Assembly: GCA_021780315.1 (NCBI GenBank)
Contig: JAJXYY010000047.1
Coordinates: 62,001 to 126,000, forward strand
Length of the DNA stretch: 64,000 bases
Source: Acidobacteriota bacterium
GTDB taxonomy: Bacteria; Acidobacteriota; Terriglobia; Terriglobales; Acidobacteriaceae
Direction: 5' to 3'
The translations under genes were made by a program, and so were the position numbers. The notes beneath the pieces were generated by a model that was given only the letters and a program-made list of their open reading frames with translations, searched no databases and was not told where the DNA came from. Below, piece after piece: positions 1 to 7,712 of this stretch. Numbering within the stretch: position 1 is the stretch's first letter; every line of letters begins with the position of its first letter.

Positions 1-874
1 CCAGCGCTCCCTCTTTCGAGCGGTTCGCCCCTATAAACGCTCCCTTCACCTGTCCAAACAACTCGCTCTCCACCGCCAGCGGAACCAGCCCACCACACTC
101 CACAATCACAAACGGCTTCCTGGCACTCGGTCCATGTTTGTGGATCGAGCGCGCCACCAGCTCCTTACCCGTCCCGCTCTCCCCAAGGATCATCACCGGA
201 TGCGTCGAGAACGCCACCTTCGACAGAATCCGGTACAACTTCTCCATCTCCGGCGACTGGCCCACCAGCTCTCCCATCCCCGTCTTGGTCCGCAGTTTCT
301 CCCGCAGGCGCCGGCTCTCCATATGAAACCGCCGCCGTTGCCCCGCCCGCTCCAGCACCGCCGTCAACTCCTCCACCGCAAACGGCTTCGTCAGATAGTC
401 CGATGCACCAATCCGCATCGCCTCCACCGCCGAACCCACAGTTGCAAACGCCGTCATCACCACCACCGTCGTCTCCGGATGCAGCATCTTCACCTGCTCC
501 AGCAGCACCAGCCCGCTCCCGCCCGGAAGCCGCAGGTCCAGCAGCAGCAGATCCACCCGTTGACACTTCAACATCCTCTCCGCCTCCGGTACACTGCCCG
601 CCTCCGTCACAGCGCAGCCCCGCCCCGCCGCAATATCCCGGCACGCCCGTCGCACCGGCGCGTCGTCATCCACCACCAACACCTGAAGCACCAGCTTCTC
701 GTCGCCCGCCGCAACCCCCAGCGGAGCCTGCCCCAACAGCGAAGCCTGCTCCGCCTCATCCTGCCCGCTCGCCACACTGCCCAAAACCAGTCCGCTCCTG
801 TCCTTCGACACCGGCAGCTCCCCAGCCCGGACACCCTCATCCGTTCGCTTCATCGTTTCGTTGCCCATCAGCAT
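1..874 (-). CDS. NtrC-family sigma-54-dependent response regulator (3' part cut by window edge)
   Basis: Two-component regulator that would activate sigma-54 promoters after phosphorylation. Visible from the N-terminus: a 60-70 residue lead, a receiver domain (LVVDDDAP acidic pocket; phospho-acceptor Asp in LLLLDLRLPGGSG; TAFATVGSAVEAM; switch Lys in LTKPF), a linker, then the AAA+ domain with GQSPEMEKL, Walker A GESGTGKE, and the sigma-54 loop. That loop reads GAFIGA instead of the canonical GAFTGA. The gene runs off position 1, so the rest of the ATPase and any DNA-binding helix are unseen. Two ATGs fit, at 874 and 868; both overlap the stop of the upstream small gene (TGATG junction), so the pair is probably translationally coupled. 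An rpoN gene lies at 54.4 kb in the same window. Confidence 0.9.
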   Translation of the reverse strand, partial: MLMGNETMKRTDEGVRAGELPVSKDRSGLVLGSVASGQDEAEQASLLGQAPLGVAAGDEKLVLQVLVVDDDAPVRRACRDIAAGRGCAVTEAGSVPEAERMLKCQRVDLLLLDLRLPGGSGLVLLEQVKMLHPETTVVVMTAFATVGSAVEAMRIGASDYLTKPFAVEELTAVLERAGQRRRFHMESRRLREKLRTKTGMGELVGQSPEMEKLYRILSKVAFSTHPVMILGESGTGKELVARSIHKHGPSARKPFVIVECGGLVPLAVESELFGQVKGAFIGANRSKEGAL

Positions 875-1413
875 GCAATCCACCCCGCTGCGCCCTGCAC
901 CACATAACGCCGCTGCGGCGGCAGCACCTCACCATCCTCCTGCTCTACCCACGCCACCCGTCGCGGCCCAATCCGGCCCAGCCCCATCACTTCCAGCCCC
1001 GGCGCTTGCCCCGGCATCAACTCGCCCACCACCGGCTCCGATACTCTGCATGACTCCACCATCATGCCCAGCTCCTGCTCCTGAGCACTTGCTCGCCGGG
1101 CACTCTGCAGCATCTGTTCCACCACGACCCAGCTGCGCTCCCGCAGTATCCCCAGCTCCGCAGCATACCGCCCCTCCGGATCAGGGACCCCCGTCGGACT
1201 CGCCACCATGTACGTCGACAACTGGAGCGCCTCCAGCAACTCGCCCAGGTCCCGCAACATCCCCACCCGTCCCGTACCCAACTGCGTCCGGCCCGGCCCC
1301 TCACCCTCCGCGTCCTCCGCACCCTCCAGACGACGGCTGATCCTGCGTAACGCCGCAAACTGTTCCGTGCGGCTCTCTTTCCCTGAGGCGATACTGCTCT
1401 GCGCTGCCTGCAT
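868..1413 (-). CDS. Small protein of unknown function coupled to the response regulator
   Basis: A 181-residue soluble protein I do not recognise. It has no signal peptide or membrane segment. The N-terminal two thirds looks helical and charged (repeated Leu, Arg and Glu), and the C-terminal third is richer in Gly, Val and Pro (EVMGLGRIGPRRV, LPPQRRYVVQ) and may be beta-rich. I chose the ATG at 1413 because TTGGAG lies about nine bases upstream; an in-frame GTG at 1440 would add nine residues. Its stop overlaps the start of the NtrC-type regulator, so the two are probably one operon. A role in sensing or in tuning that regulator is inference from context only. No kinase motifs are visible. 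Confidence 0.6.
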   Translation of the reverse strand: MQAAQSSIASGKESRTEQFAALRRISRRLEGAEDAEGEGPGRTQLGTGRVGMLRDLGELLEALQLSTYMVASPTGVPDPEGRYAAELGILRERSWVVVEQMLQSARRASAQEQELGMMVESCRVSEPVVGELMPGQAPGLEVMGLGRIGPRRVAWVEQEDGEVLPPQRRYVVQGAAGWIAC

Positions 1414-1746
1414 GGTCACACTCCAAGCCTTCTCAATCACGCTGCCGTAGACGATGAATGCACTTCTGTAATCAATTCAAGCGCCACACTGGAACTCCCA
1501 GTCGAAGCAATCTCTCATTTCCTGTTACCACTGCTCGCTTTCAGCCAATAAAAGGGTTACTACAGGTACAACTAAAAACATCGCACACTTACAACCCGAT
1601 AAAACACCCCAAATTTAGCGAACCTCTTTCGCCATTCCCATTTCGGAACCGAACGCCAACTCTTCCTCCATCTGTCCCAATCCGCTGCACCTCGTCCACC
1701 GTACCCACCCGACTCCTCCAGCCCGCCGCACCCTATAATCACCTTC
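1414..1746. other. Divergent intergenic region
   Basis: This stretch of about 330 bases lies between the minus-strand small gene and plus-strand rph. It is less GC-rich in its middle (about 1500-1620). Apart from the perfect TATAAT just before rph I see no gene, strong hairpin or repeat. Confidence 0.5.
1734..1739 (+). promoter_or_regulatory. -10 box of rph, leaderless arrangement
   Basis: Perfect TATAAT ending seven bases before the rph ATG, which puts the predicted transcription start at or next to the start codon. No Shine-Dalgarno sequence fits between them. No good -35 box is visible. Confidence 0.6.
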
Positions 1747-2493
1747 ATGTCTACTGCCGCACCCAACACCCTCTTCCGCCCCGACCACCGCACCTTCGAC
1801 GCCCTCCGCCCCGTTCGCATCACTCCCAACTTCATCCCCACCGCCGAGGGCTCCGTCCTCATCGAATCCGGAAACACCCGCGTCCTCTGCAACGCCACCA
1901 TCGAAACCGGCGTCCCCGGATGGCTCCGCAACTCCGGCCGCGGCTGGGTCACCGGTGAGTACGGCATGCTCCCCCGCGCCACCCTCACCCGCACCCCCCG
2001 CGAGTCCGAGCGCGGCAAAGTCGGCGGAAGAACCCACGAGATCCAGCGCCTCATCGGACGCTCCCTTCGCTCCGTCGTCGACATGAAAGCCCTCGGTGAA
2101 CGCACCATCATCCTCGACTGCGACGTCCTCCAGGCCGACGGTGGAACCCGCACCGCCGCTATCACCGGAGCGGCCGTCGCCCTCGCCCTCGCCCTCAACA
2201 AACTCGTCGCCGCCGGAACCCTCAAAACCTCGCCCCTCCGCCAGATGATTGCCGCCACCTCCGTCGGCATCGTCGACGGACACACCCTCCTCGACCTCTG
2301 CTACGAAGAGGACTCCCGCGCCACCGTCGACATGAACGTCGTCATGCTCGCCGACGGAGGCCTCGTCGAAACCCAGGCCACCGCCGAAAAGGACTCCTAC
2401 TCCCGCCCCCAACTCACCCACATGCTCGACCTCGCCGAGGCAGGCATCCGCACCCTCCTCTCCGCCCAGCAGGCAGCCCTCAACACCCGCTGA
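1747..2493 (+). CDS. rph: Ribonuclease PH
   Basis: Phosphate-dependent 3'-5' exoribonuclease that trims tRNA 3' ends. The 248-residue length is normal for the family. Hallmarks: [13 protein letters not shown] near the N-terminus, [29 protein letters not shown], the basic [20 protein letters not shown] segment, and [20 protein letters not shown], which carries the phosphate- and metal-site residues. The ATG is preceded by a perfect TATAAT seven bases upstream and no Shine-Dalgarno, so a leaderless mRNA is likely. The next plus-strand gene begins 103 bases later with its own promoter-like sequence and RBS. Confidence 0.97.
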   Translation: MSTAAPNTLFRPDHRTFDALRPVRITPNFIPTAEGSVLIESGNTRVLCNATIETGVPGWLRNSGRGWVTGEYGMLPRATLTRTPRESERGKVGGRTHEIQRLIGRSLRSVVDMKALGERTIILDCDVLQADGGTRTAAITGAAVALALALNKLVAAGTLKTSPLRQMIAATSVGIVDGHTLLDLCYEEDSRATVDMNVVMLADGGLVETQATAEKDSYSRPQLTHMLDLAEAGIRTLLSAQQAALNTR

Positions 2494-2596
2494 TCCCCTA
2501 CAACCCGCCAGTTATCCCCATCACAGCCGCAGCACCCCGCCGCTGTGTAAAATAAGGCGTCGCATCTAACGCGCCAAGCGCTCAGGAGACTATTCA

Positions 2597-3586
2597 ATGT
2601 CGAAGATTACCCCAGGCAAACTCGCTGGACTCAAAGCGGTATCAGACCACCGCGGCGTCATCGCCGCCGCTGCCATGGACCAGCGTGGCTCCCTCCAGAA
2701 GTCCCTCAGCAAAGAGCGTGGCTCCGCAGCCACCGGCCACGACCTAGAAGAGTTCAAGACCCTCGTCACCAAGGTCCTCACCCAGCACGCCTCCGCCATC
2801 CTGCTCGACCCGGAGTTCGGCCTCCCCGCCTCCAAACACCGCAATGGCAAAGGCCTCCTGCTCGCCTACGAGAAGACCGGATACGACTCCAACACCCCCG
2901 GCCGACTCCCCGACCTCCTCGATGTATGGAGCGTCCGCCGCCTCAAGGAAGCAGGAGCCGACTGCATCAAGATCCTGCTCTACTACACCCCCTTCGAAAA
3001 ATCCCACATCAACGACCTCAAGCACGCCTGGGTTGAGCGTATCGGCGACGAGTGCCGCTGCCACGATATCCCCTACTTCCTCGAGTTCGTCGGCTACGAC
3101 GCCGATGGCGGCGACGAGAAGTCCCTCGCCTACGCCAAGCGCAAGCCCTCCATCGTCTCCGGCTCCATGGCCGAGTTCGGCAAAGAGCGGTACGGCGTAG
3201 ACGTCCTCAAGGTCGAAGTCCCCATCGAGATGTCCTTCGTCGAAGGCACCAAGGCCTTCAAGGGGGAGAAAGCCTACACCCGCGCCGAAGCCCTCCAGCA
3301 CTTCCGCGACGCCGAAAGCACCACCCACAAGCCCTTCATCTACCTCTCCGCCGGGGTCTCCAACCCCGTCTTCATCGAAACCCTCGAACTCGCCGCCGAA
3401 TCCGGCACCAAGTTCAACGGTGTCCTCTGCGGACGCGCCACCTGGAAAGACGGCATCGCCATCTACGCCAAGCAGGGCGCACAGGCCTTCGAGGACTGGC
3501 TCAACACCACTGGCGTCGAGAACATCTCCAACGTCAACCACGCCCTCAAAGCCGCCAGCTCCTGGCACAGCAAAATCGACATGTAA
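2597..3586 (+). CDS. Class I tagatose-1,6-bisphosphate aldolase (LacD-type)
   Basis: Schiff-base aldolase expected to cleave tagatose (or related ketohexose) 1,6-bisphosphate into dihydroxyacetone phosphate and glyceraldehyde 3-phosphate. At 329 residues it matches LacD length. Family motifs run in order: AAAMDQRGSL near residue 26, ILLDPEFG, DCIKILLYYTP, IPYFLEFVGYD, the Schiff-base Lys in VDVLKVEVP, and FIYLSAGVSN, FNGVLCGRATW. It is not in a lac operon; neighbours are rph and a secreted protein, so the true substrate is open. A CAGGAG box about nine bases before ATG and a TGTGTAAAAT extended -10 about 45 bases upstream support the start. A strong hairpin follows the stop. Confidence 0.92.
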   Translation: MSKITPGKLAGLKAVSDHRGVIAAAAMDQRGSLQKSLSKERGSAATGHDLEEFKTLVTKVLTQHASAILLDPEFGLPASKHRNGKGLLLAYEKTGYDSNTPGRLPDLLDVWSVRRLKEAGADCIKILLYYTPFEKSHINDLKHAWVERIGDECRCHDIPYFLEFVGYDADGGDEKSLAYAKRKPSIVSGSMAEFGKERYGVDVLKVEVPIEMSFVEGTKAFKGEKAYTRAEALQHFRDAESTTHKPFIYLSAGVSNPVFIETLELAAESGTKFNGVLCGRATWKDGIAIYAKQGAQAFEDWLNTTGVENISNVNHALKAASSWHSKIDM

Positions 3587-3610
3587 CCCACAGCACCATC
3601 CGCAACAACC

Positions 3611-3652
3611 ACGACGCGCCGCCCAGGACTTCACACCTTGGCGGCGCGTCGT
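3611..3652 (+). terminator. Strong hairpin downstream of the aldolase gene
   Basis: Perfect 13-bp stem (arms 3611-3623 and 3640-3652, ACGACGCGCCGCC) with a 16-base loop, 25 bases after the stop codon. No long T tract follows, so termination efficiency is uncertain. Confidence 0.6.
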
Positions 3653-3786
3653 CGTAGCACCACCCATCCACAGCAGCATCGCCCGTAGCCCACCTTACCC
3701 GCAAAATCTGCGAGTGAACCACCTTTCCATCCCCATCCCCAGCATTAACCCCAACCCGCTCACCTCTGCGCTAACATCGGAGTCAG

Positions 3787-5124
3787 ATGACAATGCAGGC
3801 AACCCTCCTCCCCTCTCCATCTCGCGCCACTCGTCTGCTCGTCATCGCACTGTTCTCCCTCTTCCTGCCAGTCCACCTCTTCGGCCAGACCCCACCAGCC
3901 ACCGTCACCTTGCCCGTAGGCACCCCCCTGCCCGTCCAACTCCCCGCCAACCTCCCGCTCCGCGTAGGCACCGCCGTCCGCGCCCAGCTTCTCTACCCCG
4001 TCTACGCCGACAACACCCTCATCCTCCCCACCAACACCACCCTCACCGGAACCGTCACCGCCCTCCGCCCCGACCATCCCCACCGCAACCGCGCCCGCCT
4101 CCGCGCCGACTTCACCCCCTTCTCCACCCCCGTCGTCCAGTTCAACGGACTCCTCCTCAGCGACGGCTCCACCCTCCCCATCGTCACCGGAACCGCCTCC
4201 GAAGGCGCACCCATCTACCGCATCATCGCGAAACCCCACACCAAAGGCGGCCTCATCGGGCAAGAGTTCGAGATCGCCAAACAATCCCTCCACGACACCT
4301 TCCACTTCTTCATCGATCCCGGCAAAGCCGACCGTGCCCAGCAACTCCTCTACAGCCAGCTTCCCTACCACCCCCAGCGCATCGCCAAAGGCACCGCCTG
4401 GACCGTCGAAACCACCGCACCCATCACCCTCGCACCCCAGCCCGATCCATCACCCACACTCACCGCAGCCACCCCCGACCCCAACACCTGGATGATCCAG
4501 GCCTATCTCTCCCAACCACTCAGCTCCGCCACCAGCAAACAAGGCCAGCCCATCCAGGCCACCGTAGCCGAGCCCATCTACAACCCCGACCACTCCCTAG
4601 CCATCCCGCAAGGAGCCACCGTCATCGGCTCCATTACCCGCTCCAAACCAGCCCGCCGCTTCGGACGCGCCGGAGCCCTCCAGTTCGACTTCCGCCAACT
4701 CGTCCTCCCCACCGGCACCAGTCAGAACGTCACCACCATCGTCACCGGCGTCGACTCAGCCTCCTCCGAAGCCCTCGCCATGTCCACCGAGGGTAAGGTC
4801 CAGCCCAAGCCCAAAGACAAAATCCTCCTCCCCCTCCTGCTCATCAACCTCGCCTCCCGCCCCCTCGATCAGGAAGGTGGCGCACTCCACCAGGCCGGCA
4901 AAAATGGTGCCGCCTCCAACAGCCTCGGCCTCGCTGGCTTCATCATCGGCATCTCCGGACAATCCCCCAACCTCGCCGCCGGATTCGGTGCCTACGGCGC
5001 CGCCCTCGCCATCTACGACCGCTGGATCCAGCGCGGCGCCGAAGTCGAATTCGCCCGCAACACCCGCATCGTCCTCCAAACCACCCCCCGCCACGCCAGC
5101 AAGCTCAGCGGCGCCACCCGCTAA
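3787..5124 (+). CDS. Secreted protein of unknown function
   Basis: A 445-residue protein with an N-terminal signal peptide (hydrophobic LLVIALFSLFLPVHLFGQ, cleavage after about residue 34). The mature part repeats an LPxGTPLPVQL-like phrase and IPQGATVIGSITR, followed by DFRQLVLPTG. This is the pattern of beta-rich segments seen in many acidobacterial exported proteins and loosely in TrbI/VirB10-like barrels. That resemblance is weak and gives no function. A glycine/alanine-rich stretch (LGLAGFIIGISG... LAAGFGAYGAALAIYDRW) near residue 385 may insert into a membrane. GGAGTCAG precedes the ATG at 3787; an ATG six bases on is possible. It converges on guaA, with only three bases between the stops. 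Confidence 0.75.
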   Translation: MTMQATLLPSPSRATRLLVIALFSLFLPVHLFGQTPPATVTLPVGTPLPVQLPANLPLRVGTAVRAQLLYPVYADNTLILPTNTTLTGTVTALRPDHPHRNRARLRADFTPFSTPVVQFNGLLLSDGSTLPIVTGTASEGAPIYRIIAKPHTKGGLIGQEFEIAKQSLHDTFHFFIDPGKADRAQQLLYSQLPYHPQRIAKGTAWTVETTAPITLAPQPDPSPTLTAATPDPNTWMIQAYLSQPLSSATSKQGQPIQATVAEPIYNPDHSLAIPQGATVIGSITRSKPARRFGRAGALQFDFRQLVLPTGTSQNVTTIVTGVDSASSEALAMSTEGKVQPKPKDKILLPLLLINLASRPLDQEGGALHQAGKNGAASNSLGLAGFIIGISGQSPNLAAGFGAYGAALAIYDRWIQRGAEVEFARNTRIVLQTTPRHASKLSGATR

Positions 5125-5127
5125 CCT

Positions 5128-6687
5128 CTACTCCCACTCAATCGTCCCCGGCGGCTTCGACGTAATGTCGTACACCACCCGATTGATCCCCCGCACCTCG
5201 CTCACAATCCGGCTCGAAATCGTCCGCAGCACCTCATACGGCAGCGGAGCCCAATCCGCCGTCATCCCGTCCTCGCTCTCCACCGCCCGTACCGCGCACG
5301 TATTCGCGTAGGTCCGCTGGTCGCCCATCACCCCAACGGACTTCACCGGCAGCAGCACCGCAAAGCTCTGCCACACCTTCCGGTACAGCCCCGCCTTCTT
5401 GATCTCATCCACCACAATCTGGTCGGCCTCCTGCAGAATCCCCACCCGCTCCGCCGTCACCTCCCCCAGAATCCGCACCGCCAGCCCCGGCCCAGGGAAC
5501 GGCTGCCGTTCAATAATCTCCTCCGGCATCCCCAGGTCCCGCCCAATCCGCCGCACCTCGTCCTTGAACAGGTCCCGCAGCGGCTCAATCAGCTTCAGCT
5601 TCATGTCCGCAGGCAGCCCGCCCACATTGTGGTGGCTCTTGATCGTATGCGAAGGCCCATGCACGCTGCTTGACTCAATCACGTCCGGATACAGCGTCCC
5701 CTGCACCAGCCAGGCCACCTCTTCGCCCGCGCTCTTCTCCGCCTCAAAGATCTTCTTCGCCTCATCGTCGAACACCGCGATGAACTCGTTCCCAATCACC
5801 TTCCGCTTCTGCTCCGGATCGGTCACACCCGCCAGCTTGGCCAGAAACCGCTCGCTCGCATCCACCGCCACCACGTTCAGCCCCAACTGCTCTCGCATCG
5901 TCGTCTGCACCTTGGCAAACTCATCCTTGCGCAACACCCCGTTGTTCACAAAAATGCACGTCAGCCGGTCCCCAATCGCCTTCGCCACCAGCACCGCCGC
6001 CACCGACGAGTCCACCCCGCCGCTCAGCCCGCAGATCGCATGACCACTCCCCACCTGCGCCTTTACCCGCTCCACCGTCGTCTGGATAAAGTGTTCCGGC
6101 GTCCAGTCCGCCTCCGCGCCACAAATATCCACCACAAAATTCTTCAGCAGCTCCATTCCCTGCCGCGTGTGCGCCACCTCCGGATGGAACTGCACCGCCC
6201 AGATCCGTCGCGCCTCATCCGCAATCCCCGCCACCGCATTCGCCGTCTGCGCCGTCAGCACAAAACCCTCCGGCAGCGTCTTCGCCTCGTCCCCATGCGA
6301 CATCCACACATCCATCGCCTGCGGCAACCCGCGAAACAGCGGAGTCTCCACCACCACGTTCACCTGCGCATGGCCATACTCCCGCGCCGGAGCAGGCTCC
6401 ACCTTCCCCCCCAGATGATGCGTAATAAACTGCAGCCCATAGCAGATCCCCAGCACCGGCACGCCCATCGCCAGCACCGCCGGATCGGCCTTCGGAGCAT
6501 CCACGTCATACACCGACGACGGCCCACCCGAAAGAATAACACCCTTCGGCTTCAGCGCCTGCACCTGCTCCAGAGAAACCGTACAGGGCAGCACCACGGA
6601 AAATACGTTGAACTCACGAATACGCCGTGCAATCAACTGCGTATACTGCGACCCAAAATCCAGAATGACTATCGTTGAAGTGTCCAC
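5128..6687 (-). CDS. guaA: GMP synthase (glutamine-hydrolysing)
   Basis: Converts XMP to GMP with ATP and glutamine in de novo purine synthesis. 519 residues. The N-terminal class I amidotransferase domain shows [21 protein letters not shown], the catalytic Cys in GICYGLQ, and the His/Glu pair in VQFHPEV. The ATP-pyrophosphatase P-loop is GLSGGVDSS, followed by the dimerisation domain with [13 protein letters not shown], and the C-terminus is [10 protein letters not shown]. The start is a GTG ([12 protein letters not shown]); a longer open frame reaches 6852 but has no family similarity. A TACACT box ends six bases before the GTG, so the mRNA is probably leaderless. It lies 38 bases downstream of a membrane-protein gene and leuS. 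Confidence 0.97.
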   Translation of the reverse strand: MDTSTIVILDFGSQYTQLIARRIREFNVFSVVLPCTVSLEQVQALKPKGVILSGGPSSVYDVDAPKADPAVLAMGVPVLGICYGLQFITHHLGGKVEPAPAREYGHAQVNVVVETPLFRGLPQAMDVWMSHGDEAKTLPEGFVLTAQTANAVAGIADEARRIWAVQFHPEVAHTRQGMELLKNFVVDICGAEADWTPEHFIQTTVERVKAQVGSGHAICGLSGGVDSSVAAVLVAKAIGDRLTCIFVNNGVLRKDEFAKVQTTMREQLGLNVVAVDASERFLAKLAGVTDPEQKRKVIGNEFIAVFDDEAKKIFEAEKSAGEEVAWLVQGTLYPDVIESSSVHGPSHTIKSHHNVGGLPADMKLKLIEPLRDLFKDEVRRIGRDLGMPEEIIERQPFPGPGLAVRILGEVTAERVGILQEADQIVVDEIKKAGLYRKVWQSFAVLLPVKSVGVMGDQRTYANTCAVRAVESEDGMTADWAPLPYEVLRTISSRIVSEVRGINRVVYDITSKPPGTIEWE

Positions 6688-6693
6688 TCTCCA

Positions 6694-6699
6694 AGTGTA
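6694..6699 (-). promoter_or_regulatory. -10 box of guaA, leaderless arrangement
   Basis: TACACT followed by TGGAGA and the GTG start. GGAGA directly abuts the GTG and is too close for a normal Shine-Dalgarno, which favours a leaderless start. Confidence 0.45.
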
Positions 6700-6725
6700 A
6701 ATGCGACTGGCATCACAGCCCCCGC

Positions 6726-7712
6726 CTACCTTGCCAAAGAATCTTCCTGCCCCGCATACGCCCGCCACAGCTCGAGATACCCCATCAGCCGCGCCACATG
6801 GAAAAAGTCTGACCCCAGCAGATAAAGCACCGCCACCCCCGTCCACCACCACGCCAGAAACTCCGGCGTCGTCACCCCGCTAAACGGCACCGGCGTCGCC
6901 GAAAACACGATCGCCAGCACCACCAGCGCAATCTTAACAATCCCCAGCACCAGGTTCACCTCCACCAGCTTCGACCGCACCACCCCCAGCCGAAACGCCG
7001 CACTCAGGCTCCTCCCTACCCCCATATCCCGCAGCATCGCCAGCAACGGAGCCACCGAAAACACCCAGCTCACCCCCGCCCACAGCACAAACAGCCCCAG
7101 CGTCGACACAATCGACAGCGCAAAATACAGCACCAGATTCGGCTCCCCACCCGCCGCAGCCACCCGGTTCACCGCCACCTCCGCCGCCCACCGCAAACAC
7201 CCAAACCACGCCGCAAAGATCCCCACCAGCGCCACCGTCCGAATCGCCTGCAGCCCCATCAGCGTCCCCACCCGCCCATGCAGCCGCGCATCCATCCGCC
7301 GCAACACTACCGTCCGCCCCACCGAAGACACCACCACCCACGCCACCAGCAGCAGCGGCCCCAGCCACAGCGCCACCTGCACCACATCCGGCCGCACCAG
7401 CCCCACCGCATGGCTCACCTTCGCCGTCACGCCCAGTGGATCGGCCGCCGCGGCCCCCACCGGATCGCTCACCAGCGCACGATCCAGCCCCAAACGCCCC
7501 ACATCAAAAGTCCCCGCCGTATGCGCCGCCAGAATCCGCCGTCCATACCAGCCCGCCACCGCCAGCGCCGGAACCCCAAACGTCCACCGCCACAGCACCT
7601 CCAGCCCCGTCAGCGCAGGCCGCTTCCAGCACCGCCCCAGCGTCTGCACCAGCGACTGCGTCCCCCGCACCGGAGCCTCACTCACGCCCTCAACCTTGCG
7701 CGTCTCTGCCAC
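6726..7712 (-). CDS. Multi-spanning membrane protein of unknown function
   Basis: A 328-residue protein with about six hydrophobic segments: around residues 40-57, 110-128, 155-172, 195-225, 258-276 and 285-303. Long polar parts lie between them, notably the loop at about 60-105. No catalytic or transport motif is recognised; the spacing resembles uncharacterised acidobacterial integral membrane proteins. The start is a GTG whose first base is the last base of the leuS stop (TAGTG), so translation is coupled to leuS. guaA begins 38 bases after its stop. Conserved linkage to leuS would be a useful hint of function, but none can be assigned here. Confidence 0.8.
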   Translation of the reverse strand: MAETRKVEGVSEAPVRGTQSLVQTLGRCWKRPALTGLEVLWRWTFGVPALAVAGWYGRRILAAHTAGTFDVGRLGLDRALVSDPVGAAAADPLGVTAKVSHAVGLVRPDVVQVALWLGPLLLVAWVVVSSVGRTVVLRRMDARLHGRVGTLMGLQAIRTVALVGIFAAWFGCLRWAAEVAVNRVAAAGGEPNLVLYFALSIVSTLGLFVLWAGVSWVFSVAPLLAMLRDMGVGRSLSAAFRLGVVRSKLVEVNLVLGIVKIALVVLAIVFSATPVPFSGVTTPEFLAWWWTGVAVLYLLGSDFFHVARLMGYLELWRAYAGQEDSLAR

